From positions 1 through 64,000 of the forward strand of contig JAFXSE010000005.1 of assembly GCA_017525855.1 (NCBI GenBank): a DNA stretch of 64,000 nt, given 5' to 3'. Positions 16,979 through 25,256 of the stretch are shown here, one piece after another. Every line of letters starts with the position of its first letter. Within the stretch, counting starts at the first letter, position 1. The notes under the pieces are model-generated. The model had not been told where the DNA came from. It saw nothing but the letters and a program-made list of their open reading frames with translations, and did no database searches. Source of the stretch: Bacilli bacterium. GTDB lineage: Bacteria; Bacillota; Bacilli; RF39; UBA660. The position numbers were made by a program, and so were the translations under genes.

Positions 16979-17881
16979 ATGAAAAATATAAAAGAATTTA
17001 TAATGAGATTTATTCAGGGCTTTTGTATGGCACTTGCTGATAGTGTTCCTGGGGTAAGTGGAGGTACTATTGCTTTTTTGTTACATTTTTATGATGATTT
17101 TATTAATTCTTTAGATGATTTGTTTAAAGGAAATATGGAAAAGAAAAAAGAAGCACTTCGCTTTTTGATAAAACTTGGTATAGGATGGGCTATTGGTTTT
17201 TTATTATCGGCTACATTATTAGTTAGTTTATTTAATAAGAAGATATATATTCTAAGTTCTTTGTTTTTGGGGTTTATTATTTTTGCAATTCCAATAGTTA
17301 TAGTTGAAGAAAAGGAGGTATTAAAGAAGAAATACAGCAATTTCATTTTTACTTTACTTGGTATGGCTTTAGTTGTAACTATTTCTTTATTAAATACCTC
17401 AAGTGGATTAATAAAGACTGGCAATATTTCTCATCTTAACTTTGGACTTGCTATATACATATTTTTTGCAGGTATGATTGCAATTTCAGCTATGATTTTG
17501 CCAGGAATATCTGGTTCTACGTTACTACTTATTTTTGGTTTATATATTCCTGTCATGAATTCAATTAAAGAGGTATTACATTTTAACTTATCATATTTAC
17601 CACCACTTATTATATTTGGTTTTGGTGTTATTGTAGGAATGATATTTTTTGTGGGACTTATTAAGAAATGTTTAAAAGAATATAGAAGTCAAACAATTTA
17701 TGCTATTATAGGTATGATGTTAGGATCATTATATGCTATCGTTATGGGTCCAACTACTTTAAATAAGCCAATGGCTTATATGACCTTTTCAACTTTCAGT
17801 CCTTGGGCTTTTATATTAGGTGCATTTATTATATATGGGTTGCAGTTGTTGAAAAAAGTGATGGAAAAAAATATAGATTAA
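16979..17881 (+). CDS. popT: DUF368/PopT-type polyprenyl-phosphate transporter
   Basis: A 300-residue protein with about eight membrane helices and the DUF368 signature GFCMALADSVPGVSGGTIAFLL; a second inverted-repeat-like motif AMILPGISGSTLLLI marks the second half. DUF368 proteins (PopT) recycle undecaprenyl phosphate across the membrane for wall synthesis. AAGGAG precedes the start and a terminator follows at once, so it is monocistronic. Confidence 0.88.
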   Translation: MKNIKEFIMRFIQGFCMALADSVPGVSGGTIAFLLHFYDDFINSLDDLFKGNMEKKKEALRFLIKLGIGWAIGFLLSATLLVSLFNKKIYILSSLFLGFIIFAIPIVIVEEKEVLKKKYSNFIFTLLGMALVVTISLLNTSSGLIKTGNISHLNFGLAIYIFFAGMIAISAMILPGISGSTLLLIFGLYIPVMNSIKEVLHFNLSYLPPLIIFGFGVIVGMIFFVGLIKKCLKEYRSQTIYAIIGMMLGSLYAIVMGPTTLNKPMAYMTFSTFSPWAFILGAFIIYGLQLLKKVMEKNID

Positions 17882-17885
17882 TTGG

Positions 17886-17914
17886 AGGTATATTTTCATT
17901 TATACCTTTTTTTA
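17886..17914 (+). terminator. Intrinsic terminator after popT
   Basis: Stem AGGTATA/TATACCT with an 8-base loop and a run of T's. It separates popT from the split amidase gene. Confidence 0.85.
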
Positions 17915-17971
17915 TATGTTTTTGTGACCAAAATATTAATTATTCATATTTTATAATAGAGGTGAAAAATT

Positions 17972-18031
17972 ATGAACGAGAGAAGAATAATAGGTGTTGT
18001 TGTTGATGCAGGTCATGGAGCAATAGGATAA
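17972..18031 (+). CDS. 5' exon-like fragment of a split LysM amidase gene
   Basis: Nineteen codons then TAA, preceded by GAGGTGA. The peptide MNERRIIGVVVDAGHG is the N-terminal strand and first zinc-ligand motif of an Amidase_3 (N-acetylmuramoyl-L-alanine amidase) domain. The last codons and stop come from the inserted element. Joining CATGG at 18014-18018 to CATGG at 23126-23130 gives VVVDAGHGGDDPGALGNG, the canonical family sequence, in frame with 23126-24355: 423 residues in all. The His codon CAT (18014-18016), encoding the first zinc ligand, is itself part of the crossover core. As arranged here the product is only a short peptide. Confidence 0.9.
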   Translation: MNERRIIGVVVDAGHGAIG

Positions 18032-18045
18032 ATCCAAAAATTTTA
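18014..18045 (+). repeat. Left attachment site (attL)
   Basis: Core CATGG (18014-18018) followed after 4 bases by the left element arm at 18023-18045. This arm matches the reverse complement of 23096-23118 at 20 of 23 positions, sharing AAATCCAAA and ATTTTA. Confidence 0.75.
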
Positions 18046-18085
18046 TGTTTTTTTTTGTAAAAAAATATAAAAATTTTAGTTTTTA

Positions 18086-18185
18086 TGTTATAATTTGTTT
18101 ATAGTAAAGGTAGATTGGTGGAATTAATGCTCAATTTGCATTTTTGTTGTATCTTACTTTACTAATTTTTCATAGTTTTTCTATG
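18086..18185 (+). promoter_or_regulatory. Promoter and structured leader of the TasA-like gene
   Basis: An extended -10 TGTTATAAT lies at 18086-18094. The transcript would begin near 18101 with AGTAAAGGTAGA (18103-18114), which pairs with TCTTACTTTACT (18152-18163) at 10 of 12 positions. ATGC/GCAT lies inside, AATTTTT follows, and then a 6-bp hairpin TCATAG/CTATGA. The first structure resembles an attenuator; no known riboswitch is recognised. Confidence 0.45.
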
Positions 18186-18217
18186 ATAGTCCTTTTTGCA
18201 TGATAGGAGGTGATATT

Positions 18218-18859
18218 GTGAACGCAAATAAAGGTTACAAAATTCTTGCAATTGCTGCTTTAGTTCTTGGAGTTGTAGGTGTTACTTTAGGTTATGCTGC
18301 TTTTTCTAGTACACTTACAATAAGATCTTCTGCTGAAGTTAAACCAGATGCTACTACATTTAATGTTGATTTTTCTTCTAGTGATTCAGCTGTAGAAACT
18401 GATAGTATTACACCAGTATTAAATAAGACTGTTACTGGTTTTACTGCAACTAATGCTACAATTGATAATACTAGTGATCCAGTAATTTCTAATTTAAAGG
18501 CAACTTTTACTGCTCCAGGTCAAACAGCTACATATAGTTTTTATTCTTATAATGCTGGAAAATATGTTGCATATTTAAATAGTGTTGTTTTCACTGGTGA
18601 AAAAACATGTACTGCAAAAACTGGAACTACTCAAGCTTTAGTTGATAGTGCTTGTAATGGTATTACTTTAAGTGCAAAAGTAGGTAGTGAGTCAGCTACA
18701 ACAACTTCAGTTGCAAGTATCACTGGACATACATTAGGAATTGGTGCTGCAGAAGAAGTAGTAGTAACAATTAGTTATGAAGACGGAAGTGCATTGGCTG
18801 ATGGAGATTTTGAAGTATCTCTACCTGATGTTGTATTAAAATATGAATCAGTAGATTAG
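18218..18859 (+). CDS. TasA/camelysin (CalY)-like secreted protein
   Basis: A 213-residue protein starting at GTG with AGGAGGTGA in front; an in-frame ATG 18 bases earlier overlaps the ribosome site and is rejected. The N-terminus is a SipW-type signal (KILAIAALVLGVVGVTLGYAAFSSTL), with cleavage expected near the end of the hydrophobic stretch. The mature domain is Thr/Ser-rich and beta-rich, like TasA/CalY-family matrix fibre or surface proteins. It is directly upstream of its probable dedicated signal peptidase. Two Cys residues could form a disulfide. Confidence 0.8.
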   Translation: MNANKGYKILAIAALVLGVVGVTLGYAAFSSTLTIRSSAEVKPDATTFNVDFSSSDSAVETDSITPVLNKTVTGFTATNATIDNTSDPVISNLKATFTAPGQTATYSFYSYNAGKYVAYLNSVVFTGEKTCTAKTGTTQALVDSACNGITLSAKVGSESATTTSVASITGHTLGIGAAEEVVVTISYEDGSALADGDFEVSLPDVVLKYESVD

Positions 18860-18878
18860 TTTACTGTTTTAGATTTAT

Positions 18879-18910
18879 ATTATTAGGGCAACTTTTGTTG
18901 CCTTAATAAT
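18879..18910 (+). promoter_or_regulatory. Strong intercistronic hairpin
   Basis: A 14-bp stem (18879-18892 with 18897-18910, one G-U pair) with loop TTTT and no long T tract after it. It lies between the TasA-like and signal peptidase genes and could stabilise the upstream message or partly terminate transcription. Confidence 0.6.
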
Positions 18911-18942
18911 ATACAATATGGGAATATTTAGGAGGATGAAAA

Positions 18943-20061
18943 GTGAAAATTGGATATAAAAGATTATTGATTTTTACATTGTTTATATTTATAATCCTTT
19001 TTGTTAATACATTTGCTTTTAATTTCCTTACTAAATATGGAATGATTATATTTCTTTTTGCTTTATTAGTGTTTTTCAGCTTTTATTTTGTTTTTGAAAA
19101 AGATAGGCACAGATATATTAAAGATGTATTGTTTGAGGTTATGATATGTCTGATTACTTTCTTCATATTTTATTATTTATTGGGATTAGTTGTCGGTCTT
19201 GCGAGAACTCAAAATTATTTTACAATTAATGGTATAAGTAATTTTATTTTACCAATTATTCTATATTGTATTATAAAAGAAATTTTAAGATATAATATGT
19301 TGTGTAAGGCAGATGGAAATATAATATGTACTTTTTTGATCATTTTATTATTTATAATTTTTGATGTATCAAATGATTTTTATTATTCTAGTTTTAAGAC
19401 ACAATATGATGTTTTTAGGTTTATTGCATTGGTATTGTTACCTGCAATTTCAGCTAATATTTCATATTCGTATGTATCTAAAAAAATGGGATATATTCCG
19501 GTTATTATATTTGAATTAGTATTTTCACTATTTCGATATGTACTTCCAGTGTTACCAGATCCTAATGAATATGTTATGTCAATGATATATTTGTTGGTTC
19601 CTGTACTTTTTGCATTTAGAATATTAAAATTCTTTGAATTAAGAAAAGATGATCAAGTACCTAGTGATTATAAGAGTAAGAAGTTTAAAGGGATCTTATT
19701 ACCTATATTTATAATTTTTACGATAGTCTATTTTTATAGTGGATATTTTAAATTTTATGCAGTTGCAATAGCAAGTGGAAGTATGTATCCTAAAATCAAA
19801 GTTGGCGATGTTGTTATACTTGATTTAAAGTATGATGAAATAAATAAAGATGATGTAATAGCATATAAAAAAGATAATGTGATTATAGTTCATAGAGTAG
19901 TAAAAAAACTTAAATATGATAAATCATATTATTACTATACAAAAGGTGATGCAAATAGTAATATTGATGATATTGTTATAGAAGCAGATATGATTGTTGG
20001 AAAAGTTAAATTTAAATTACCGTTTATTGGTTATCCAACAGTATGGTTCAATAGATTATAA
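18943..20061 (+). CDS. SipW-type signal peptidase I with polytopic N-terminus
   Basis: A 372-residue protein starting at GTG with GGAGG 7 bases upstream. Residues 1-265 hold about eight membrane helices. The C-terminal 110 residues are a signal peptidase I domain with ASGSMYPKIKVGDVVIL (catalytic Ser) and VIIVHRVV, where His replaces the Lys of the usual bacterial enzyme, followed by YYYTKGDAN. This Ser/His type is the ER/SipW class that processes TasA-like substrates. The long membrane extension is larger than that of B. subtilis SipW. Confidence 0.88.
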   Translation: MKIGYKRLLIFTLFIFIILFVNTFAFNFLTKYGMIIFLFALLVFFSFYFVFEKDRHRYIKDVLFEVMICLITFFIFYYLLGLVVGLARTQNYFTINGISNFILPIILYCIIKEILRYNMLCKADGNIICTFLIILLFIIFDVSNDFYYSSFKTQYDVFRFIALVLLPAISANISYSYVSKKMGYIPVIIFELVFSLFRYVLPVLPDPNEYVMSMIYLLVPVLFAFRILKFFELRKDDQVPSDYKSKKFKGILLPIFIIFTIVYFYSGYFKFYAVAIASGSMYPKIKVGDVVILDLKYDEINKDDVIAYKKDNVIIVHRVVKKLKYDKSYYYYTKGDANSNIDDIVIEADMIVGKVKFKLPFIGYPTVWFNRL

Positions 20062-20078
20062 GCAAAGGAGTAGATTAT

Positions 20079-21281
20079 ATGACACGTAATATGAAAACTA
20101 AAAATAATTTAAAAATAAAAACAAAAGAAAAAGAAAATAAAAAAGTCGTAAAAGACAATAATAATTTAAAGCATAAAGTTAATGAAGAGTCTGAGAGTTT
20201 AAAGAAAAAGAAAACTTTCTATTTAAGTTTTAATGCGCGTGTTTTTATCAAATTACTTTTGGTTTGTATTATTTTAATGTCATTAATTGCTTCTGTTTTT
20301 ATGTCTTTTTCTATAACAAAATCTAAAACTATAAATTATACTCATAAAAGTAGTATTGATTATAAAGTTTATCTAAAAGAAAATAATTTTTATACATCTA
20401 ATTATTTAGGAAAAGGAATGGCTTATATTGCTAGTTTGATTGATAAAATCAATATTGATTATAATTATCAGTTTAATAGTAATGAGAAAAGTGACATTGA
20501 TTTAAAATATAAAGTTATGGCAAAACTTGTAATTGCAAGCCAACGCAATTCTAAAATATTTTATGAAAATGAATATGAAATTGCCAAAGAAGAAATAGCG
20601 GGTATTAGAAGTAATGATAAATACTTGTTGAATAAAAATGTTATAATTGATTATGATTATTATAACAATTTAGCTAATAGATTTAAATCAAACTATGCTG
20701 TTAATACTACAAGTTACTTAGAGGTTTATTTAGTAGTAAATGAAGAGAGTAAAGAAACTAATAGCTATTCATTAAATGATACAACTAAAACAATCCTTTC
20801 TATTCCGTTATCAGAAAATGAGATTAATATTGGTTTAAAAGAAAATACAGTTAATGAGACAAAACAGATTATTTCTGATTCTGAATTTTTGTTAGGTGAT
20901 ATTAAATTTATTGTAATTGATGTAGTTTTGCTTTTATTATTTATTATTGTTTTTATAAAATTAGTAAAAGAAATATCAGTTTTATTAAGTAAAACTAGTA
21001 ATTATGATAAATATATTGGTAGAATTCTAAGGGGATATGATCGATTAATTGTAAATGTTAAAACTGCTCCTAATATGGATGATTATAATATTATTAAAGT
21101 AGAAAGTTTTGAGGAGTTGGTTGATGTTCGAGACAATGTTAAAGAACCAATTAGATATTTTGTTATTACTGAACATCAAAAGTGTGAATTTTTTATAGTT
21201 AATCATAGTGATTTATATTTATATATTGTTAAAGCAGTTGACTTAGACAATAGTTTAGTTGATAAAGAAAAAAGTAATTAA
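20079..21281 (+). CDS. DUF5305-like bitopic membrane protein
   Basis: A 400-residue protein with a very basic, low-complexity N-terminus (about 1-50), a membrane helix near 62-85, an extracellular domain beginning YTHKSSIDYKVYLKENNFY, and a second helix near 280-300 followed by a cytoplasmic tail. The extracellular part matches the DUF5305 pattern often found next to SipW-type signal peptidases. AAGGAG precedes the start. It probably works with the TasA-like protein at the surface; precise role unknown. Confidence 0.65.
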   Translation: MTRNMKTKNNLKIKTKEKENKKVVKDNNNLKHKVNEESESLKKKKTFYLSFNARVFIKLLLVCIILMSLIASVFMSFSITKSKTINYTHKSSIDYKVYLKENNFYTSNYLGKGMAYIASLIDKINIDYNYQFNSNEKSDIDLKYKVMAKLVIASQRNSKIFYENEYEIAKEEIAGIRSNDKYLLNKNVIIDYDYYNNLANRFKSNYAVNTTSYLEVYLVVNEESKETNSYSLNDTTKTILSIPLSENEINIGLKENTVNETKQIISDSEFLLGDIKFIVIDVVLLLLFIIVFIKLVKEISVLLSKTSNYDKYIGRILRGYDRLIVNVKTAPNMDDYNIIKVESFEELVDVRDNVKEPIRYFVITEHQKCEFFIVNHSDLYLYIVKAVDLDNSLVDKEKSN

Positions 21282-21346
21282 GTTTTACGGTTTGTTAATC
21301 ATAGTAATGAAGATAATAAATAAATGCATATAGAAAAGTACTGAAT

Positions 21347-21383
21347 AAAGAAAATAACCTTTCTCTGGGTTATTTTCTTTTTG
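21347..21383 (+). terminator. Intrinsic terminator of the element's cargo operon
   Basis: A 13-bp stem AAAGAAAATAACC/GGTTATTTTCTTT with an 8-base loop and T's. It separates the cargo genes from the recombinase. Confidence 0.85.
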
Positions 21384-21502
21384 TTTTAAGAATATTATTT
21401 AATATATTTTCTTTTATTATAGTATTAAAAGTAAATTTAAGGAAGAAGAAGTTGATAATTAAAAAGATGTATAGAAATTTTTAATTGTTTGGAGAAATGG
21501 CT

Positions 21503-23092
21503 ATGATAGAAAAGGTAGGTATATATTGTAGATTATCTGATGAAGATAGAGATAAATTAAATAAAACTGATGATAGTGATAGTATAATAAATCAAAGAAG
21601 TATGTGTTTAAAATATGCTAGTCAATTTGGTTGGGATGTTGTAGATATATATTCAGATGATGATTTTTCTGGAGCAGGAACTTATAGGCCAGATTTTGAA
21701 AGACTTATAAATGATTGTGAAAGTGGTAAGATTAATTTAGTCTTATGTAAATCACAATCTAGATTTTCAAGAGATATGGAAGTTATTGAAAGATACCTAC
21801 ATAATAAGTTTACTCTTTGGGGAGTTAGATTTGTAAGTATTATTGATAATGCTGATACTAGTATTGAATCTAATAAGAAATCCAGACAAATAAATGGACT
21901 TATAAATGAGTGGTATTTAGATGACTTATCTCAAAATATTAGAAAGTCTTTAAAAAATAAAAGAGAAGATGGTTTATTTATGGGTAGCTTTGCTTCATAT
22001 GGTTATGATAGAGATGAAGATGGACATAAGTTAGTTGTTGATCCAGTAGCTGCTGAAATAGTTAAAAAGATATTTAGGATGTATGCAGAGGGATTCGGTT
22101 ATCATAGAATATGTGAATATCTAAACAATAATAATATTCCACCTAGATCTGTTTATAAAAAGCAAAAAGGTAGTAAATTTGTATGCCCAAGTTGTGATTT
22201 AAAGACAGTTAGATGGAATCCTGATACAATTGCTCAAATGTTAAGAAATGAAGTTTATATTGGTAATTTAGTTCAAGGAAAAACAACTTATGTTAGTTAT
22301 AAAAATCATAAACCTATGAAAGTTCCTGAAAAGGATTGGATTAGAATTGAAAATGCTCATGAGCCAATTATAGATATGGAAACATGGAATAAAGTACAAT
22401 CAATACTAGGAACACATTACAAAGTTACTAAAACAGGACAAATAAACTATTTTACTAAAAAAGTATATTGTAGTTGCTGTGATAAAGCATTTATGAGAAA
22501 TGTATATAGTGTTAAAAGTGAAAAAACTGGTAAAAGAGCATATCTACAATGTAAAGGTAATAAAAAGTTTCATATATGTCCTAATAATAAAGCAATTAGA
22601 ATGGATAGTTTAGAAGAAATATTGTTAAATGCTATTAATGATTTATTAGATAATTACTATGATAAGAATGATTTAAAAGGACTCTATGAAAATAGACGAA
22701 AAGATACAGATAATAACAATTCAGTAAAAGCACTAATAAAAGAAAAAGAAGACTTAATTAAAAAAATAAGTAATAATAAAACTTATTATAGAAATCTTTT
22801 TGAGGAAAAAGTTAAAGGAGTTATTTCTGAAGATATGTTTCAGATGATGTCTAAAGATTATTTCAATGAAATAAAAAATATGATGAAAAGAATAGAAATA
22901 ATAGATAAACAAATTGATGAGCTAAAAATTGGAAAGAAAGAAAAGAAAAATGTTGATAACATATTAAAGAAATACAAACATATAAAAGAACTTAATAAGA
23001 TTATATTAGATGAGTTTATTGATAAAGTATATATTGGAGAATATGATAAAGAAACTAATATAAGGGATATTAAAATAGTATGGAATTTCTAA
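21503..23092 (+). CDS. Large serine recombinase (excisionase/integrase)
   Basis: A 529-residue site-specific recombinase. The resolvase-type catalytic domain begins VGIYCRLSDEDRDK (nucleophile Ser in RLS) and includes KSQSRFSRDMEVIERYL. It is followed by a Recombinase domain (AEIVKKIFRMYAEGFGYHRI), a zinc ribbon with paired cysteines (CSCCDKAF and CPNNKAI) and a C-terminal coiled coil. This is the layout of SpoIVCA and phage serine integrases. Start at 21503 with GGAG 8 bases upstream. The gene stops 3 bases before the right element arm, the usual place for the element's own recombinase. Confidence 0.95.
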   Translation: MIEKVGIYCRLSDEDRDKLNKTDDSDSIINQRSMCLKYASQFGWDVVDIYSDDDFSGAGTYRPDFERLINDCESGKINLVLCKSQSRFSRDMEVIERYLHNKFTLWGVRFVSIIDNADTSIESNKKSRQINGLINEWYLDDLSQNIRKSLKNKREDGLFMGSFASYGYDRDEDGHKLVVDPVAAEIVKKIFRMYAEGFGYHRICEYLNNNNIPPRSVYKKQKGSKFVCPSCDLKTVRWNPDTIAQMLRNEVYIGNLVQGKTTYVSYKNHKPMKVPEKDWIRIENAHEPIIDMETWNKVQSILGTHYKVTKTGQINYFTKKVYCSCCDKAFMRNVYSVKSEKTGKRAYLQCKGNKKFHICPNNKAIRMDSLEEILLNAINDLLDNYYDKNDLKGLYENRRKDTDNNNSVKALIKEKEDLIKKISNNKTYYRNLFEEKVKGVISEDMFQMMSKDYFNEIKNMMKRIEIIDKQIDELKIGKKEKKNVDNILKKYKHIKELNKIILDEFIDKVYIGEYDKETNIRDIKIVWNF

Positions 23093-23095
23093 GAC

Positions 23096-23130
23096 TAAAA
23101 TGTTTGGATTTTTCCGATACCCCGACATGG
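23096..23130 (+). repeat. Right attachment site (attR)
   Basis: The element arm at 23096-23118 is inverted relative to 18023-18045. Seven bases then precede the core CATGG (23126-23130). Bringing the two arms together around one core puts the centre of symmetry between C and A of CATGG. Confidence 0.75.
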
Positions 23131-24355
23131 TGGAGATGATCCTGGAGCACTTGGTAATGGTCTCAAGGAAAAAGATTTAACCTTACAAGCTGCTAATTAT
23201 ATGTATAAAAGATTACAGGAATTGGGAATTCCAGCTGTTATTACAAGAGATACTGATAGAACATTAACACGTCAAGAAAGAATAGGTACAGCTTTAAATG
23301 CTTTTGGTAAAAATACAGATGTTATTTTAATATCTAATCATATAAATGCAGGAGGTGGAGAAGGGGCTGAAATTGTTTATGCTCTTAGAAATACTCCTGC
23401 TCTTGCACAAATGGCTATTAATAATATAGGTTCCGCCGGGCAAAAGATTAGAAAAATATATCAAAGAAGATTACCAGAAAATCCTAGTCAAGATTATTAC
23501 TATATAATTCGTGATACTAATCCTCTTCAATCTATGCTTGTTGAATATGGTTTTATAGATAATGTAAATGATGCTAATAAATTAAAGAATAATTTGAATA
23601 ATTATGTTGAGGGTGTTGTAAAAGCTATAGCTGATTATTCTAATGTCCCTTATAAGGTTCCTGGTTCATCTATTTCAGATAGTGATAGTTTATATATGGT
23701 ACAAAGAGGAGATACATTGTATAAAATAGCTAATTTATTTAACACTACAGTATCTGAATTAAAAAGACTTAATAATCTAACATCTGATTTATTAACAGTA
23801 GGTCAAGAATTATTAATAAGTGAGCCAAGTGTTTTAGATTCGGATTTTATTACTTATACTGTTAAACCAGGTGATAGTTTATCTAAAATTGCTACTTTAT
23901 ATGATACTGATATTAGTACAATTAAAAACTTAAATAATTTAACTTCAAATGTAATTATAATTGGTCAAGAATTAAAGTTGCCAAAGCAAATGAATAATAA
24001 TGATAGTGGAACTTATCAAGTGTATACAGTACAAAGAGGTGATAGTTTATGGGCTATTGCTAATAAATTTAAAACTACAGTTGATGATATTATTAGTTTA
24101 AATAATTTATCATCAATAAATTTACAAGTTGGTGATATGCTTAAAATACCAACAAGCTTAGGCAATTCTAGTAATAATATAGGTAATGATAGCATTAATA
24201 ATATGGATACTATGATCTATACTGTAAAAAGTGGTGACACTTTGTGGTCAATTGCAAGGTTATTTAATATATCAGTGGATGAACTAAAACTGATTAATAA
24301 CTTAACTAGTAATTTACTTTCTATAGGGCAGTCTTTAATGGTTCCTATTAAATAA
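23126..24355 (+). CDS. 3' portion of the split LysM amidase
   Basis: In frame with CATGG at 23126 the sequence reads HGGDDPGALGNGLKEKDLTLQ and continues through an Amidase_3 domain: Glu ligand in KEKDL, second His in ISNHINAG and catalytic Glu in MLVEYGF. Four LysM repeats follow, each with GD-T/S-L and GQ-LxI patterns. Without excision the first plausible ATG is 23201, which would omit both the His and Glu ligands encoded earlier. The restored enzyme would be cytoplasmic by sequence (no signal peptide), as is common for mother-cell-made spore coat or cortex proteins. LysM protein and sleC genes follow. Confidence 0.9.
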   Translation, partial: HGGDDPGALGNGLKEKDLTLQAANYMYKRLQELGIPAVITRDTDRTLTRQERIGTALNAFGKNTDVILISNHINAGGGEGAEIVYALRNTPALAQMAINNIGSAGQKIRKIYQRRLPENPSQDYYYIIRDTNPLQSMLVEYGFIDNVNDANKLKNNLNNYVEGVVKAIADYSNVPYKVPGSSISDSDSLYMVQRGDTLYKIANLFNTTVSELKRLNNLTSDLLTVGQELLISEPSVLDSDFITYTVKPGDSLSKIATLYDTDISTIKNLNNLTSNVIIIGQELKLPKQMNNNDSGTYQVYTVQRGDSLWAIANKFKTTVDDIISLNNLSSINLQVGDMLKIPTSLGNSSNNIGNDSINNMDTMIYTVKSGDTLWSIARLFNISVDELKLINNLTSNLLSIGQSLMVPIK

Positions 24356-24382
24356 GAAGTTTAATATTACTTCTTTTTTTTT
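24354..24382 (+). terminator. Intrinsic terminator after the amidase
   Basis: AAGAAGT/ACTTCTT stem with an 8-base loop and T's. Confidence 0.75.
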
Positions 24383-24414
24383 ATATTTCGAATAGAATTT
24401 ATTGAGGTGAGATA

Positions 24415-25245
24415 ATGCAATCATATACAGTAAAAAAAGGTGATACTTTATATGGCATTAGTAGTCAGTTTGGGGTTTCTGTTTCTGATATTATTAAACA
24501 AAATAATCTAATTAGCTCAAATCTTAGAATAGGTCAAGTTCTGCAAATTCCTACTTCTTCTAATACTGGTTCAACTGGTACTTATTCTGTAAAAAGTGGT
24601 GACACTTTATATGGGATAAGTAACCAATTTGGTGTTTCTGTTCTTGATATTGTAAATTTAAATAATTTAAATAGTACTAATCTTAGTGTAGGTCAAGTTT
24701 TACAAATTCCATCATCTTCTGGAACTAATCCTCCATCAATGTTTACTTATACTATAAAGCAGGGTGATAGTTTGTATAATATTGCTAAAAGGTATGAGAC
24801 TACTGTTGACGAAATCATAAAACTAAATAATTTATCGTCGATTAATCTAAATATAGGACAGAAATTATTAATTCCTGAAACAGGGGAATCTGTTACTAGT
24901 TTACCATCTTATATTAACTATACTGTTAAAAAAGGTGATTCGCTATATTCTATAGCTAAAAAATATAGTACAACACCTGATGCAATTATGAAAGATAATA
25001 ATTTGAATACTCAAACTTTAAGTATTGGTCAAAACTTAAAAATTAGAACTACAGGTATGGAAACAGTAGAGGAATGTTATGGGGAAGAATTCATTCCTGT
25101 TGATAATTCTATTAAATATACAGTAAAAAAAGGCGATAGTCTTTGGAAAATAGCTAAGCAATATAATACTTCTGTTGATAATATTAAGAATAAAAATAAT
25201 TTAACTAGTAATAGTTTATCAATTGGTCAAGTATTGAGAATATAA
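24415..25245 (+). CDS. Five-LysM-repeat protein
   Basis: A 276-residue protein made almost wholly of five LysM domains, each about 43 residues with YTVKKGDTLYGI-type starts and IGQVLQI-type ends, joined by Ser/Thr/Gly-rich linkers. There is no signal peptide, so if it binds spore peptidoglycan it would be made in the mother cell, like SafA-type coat proteins. GAGGTGAG precedes the start. It lies 12 bases upstream of the SleC-like pair and probably shares their transcript. Confidence 0.85.
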   Translation: MQSYTVKKGDTLYGISSQFGVSVSDIIKQNNLISSNLRIGQVLQIPTSSNTGSTGTYSVKSGDTLYGISNQFGVSVLDIVNLNNLNSTNLSVGQVLQIPSSSGTNPPSMFTYTIKQGDSLYNIAKRYETTVDEIIKLNNLSSINLNIGQKLLIPETGESVTSLPSYINYTVKKGDSLYSIAKKYSTTPDAIMKDNNLNTQTLSIGQNLKIRTTGMETVEECYGEEFIPVDNSIKYTVKKGDSLWKIAKQYNTSVDNIKNKNNLTSNSLSIGQVLRI

Positions 25246-25256
25246 GGAGAGATAAA

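Larger units (their letters stand above)
18014..23125 (+). mobile_element. 5,112-bp serine-recombinase element interrupting the amidase gene
   Basis: The element spans from one CATGG to the other and is 5,112 bp, a multiple of three. It carries four same-strand genes: TasA-like protein, SipW-type signal peptidase, DUF5305-like protein, and a large serine recombinase beside the right end. Imperfect inverted repeats (20 of 23 matching) lie just inside both ends, as expected for the element-side half-sites of serine integrases. There are no phage structural or conjugation genes. Excision would restore the host gene exactly, so it behaves like an intervening sequence. Confidence 0.88.

Noticed and set aside
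17089..17424. 111-codon minus-strand frame inside popT
   Set aside because: Antisense shadow of a conserved membrane protein gene.
17927..17953. Possible sigma-K-like promoter (AC, 16 bases, CATATTTTA) ahead of the amidase
   Set aside because: The predicted transcript start would fall inside the ribosome site, and AT-rich DNA gives such matches often; too weak to list as a feature.
18014..23125. Prophage or conjugative element
   Set aside because: No capsid, tail, replication or mating genes; only four cargo and recombinase genes fit within the ends.
23201..24355. A functional stand-alone amidase starting at the internal ATG 23201
   Set aside because: It would lack the first His and the Glu zinc ligands, both encoded before 23201, and there is no good ribosome site.
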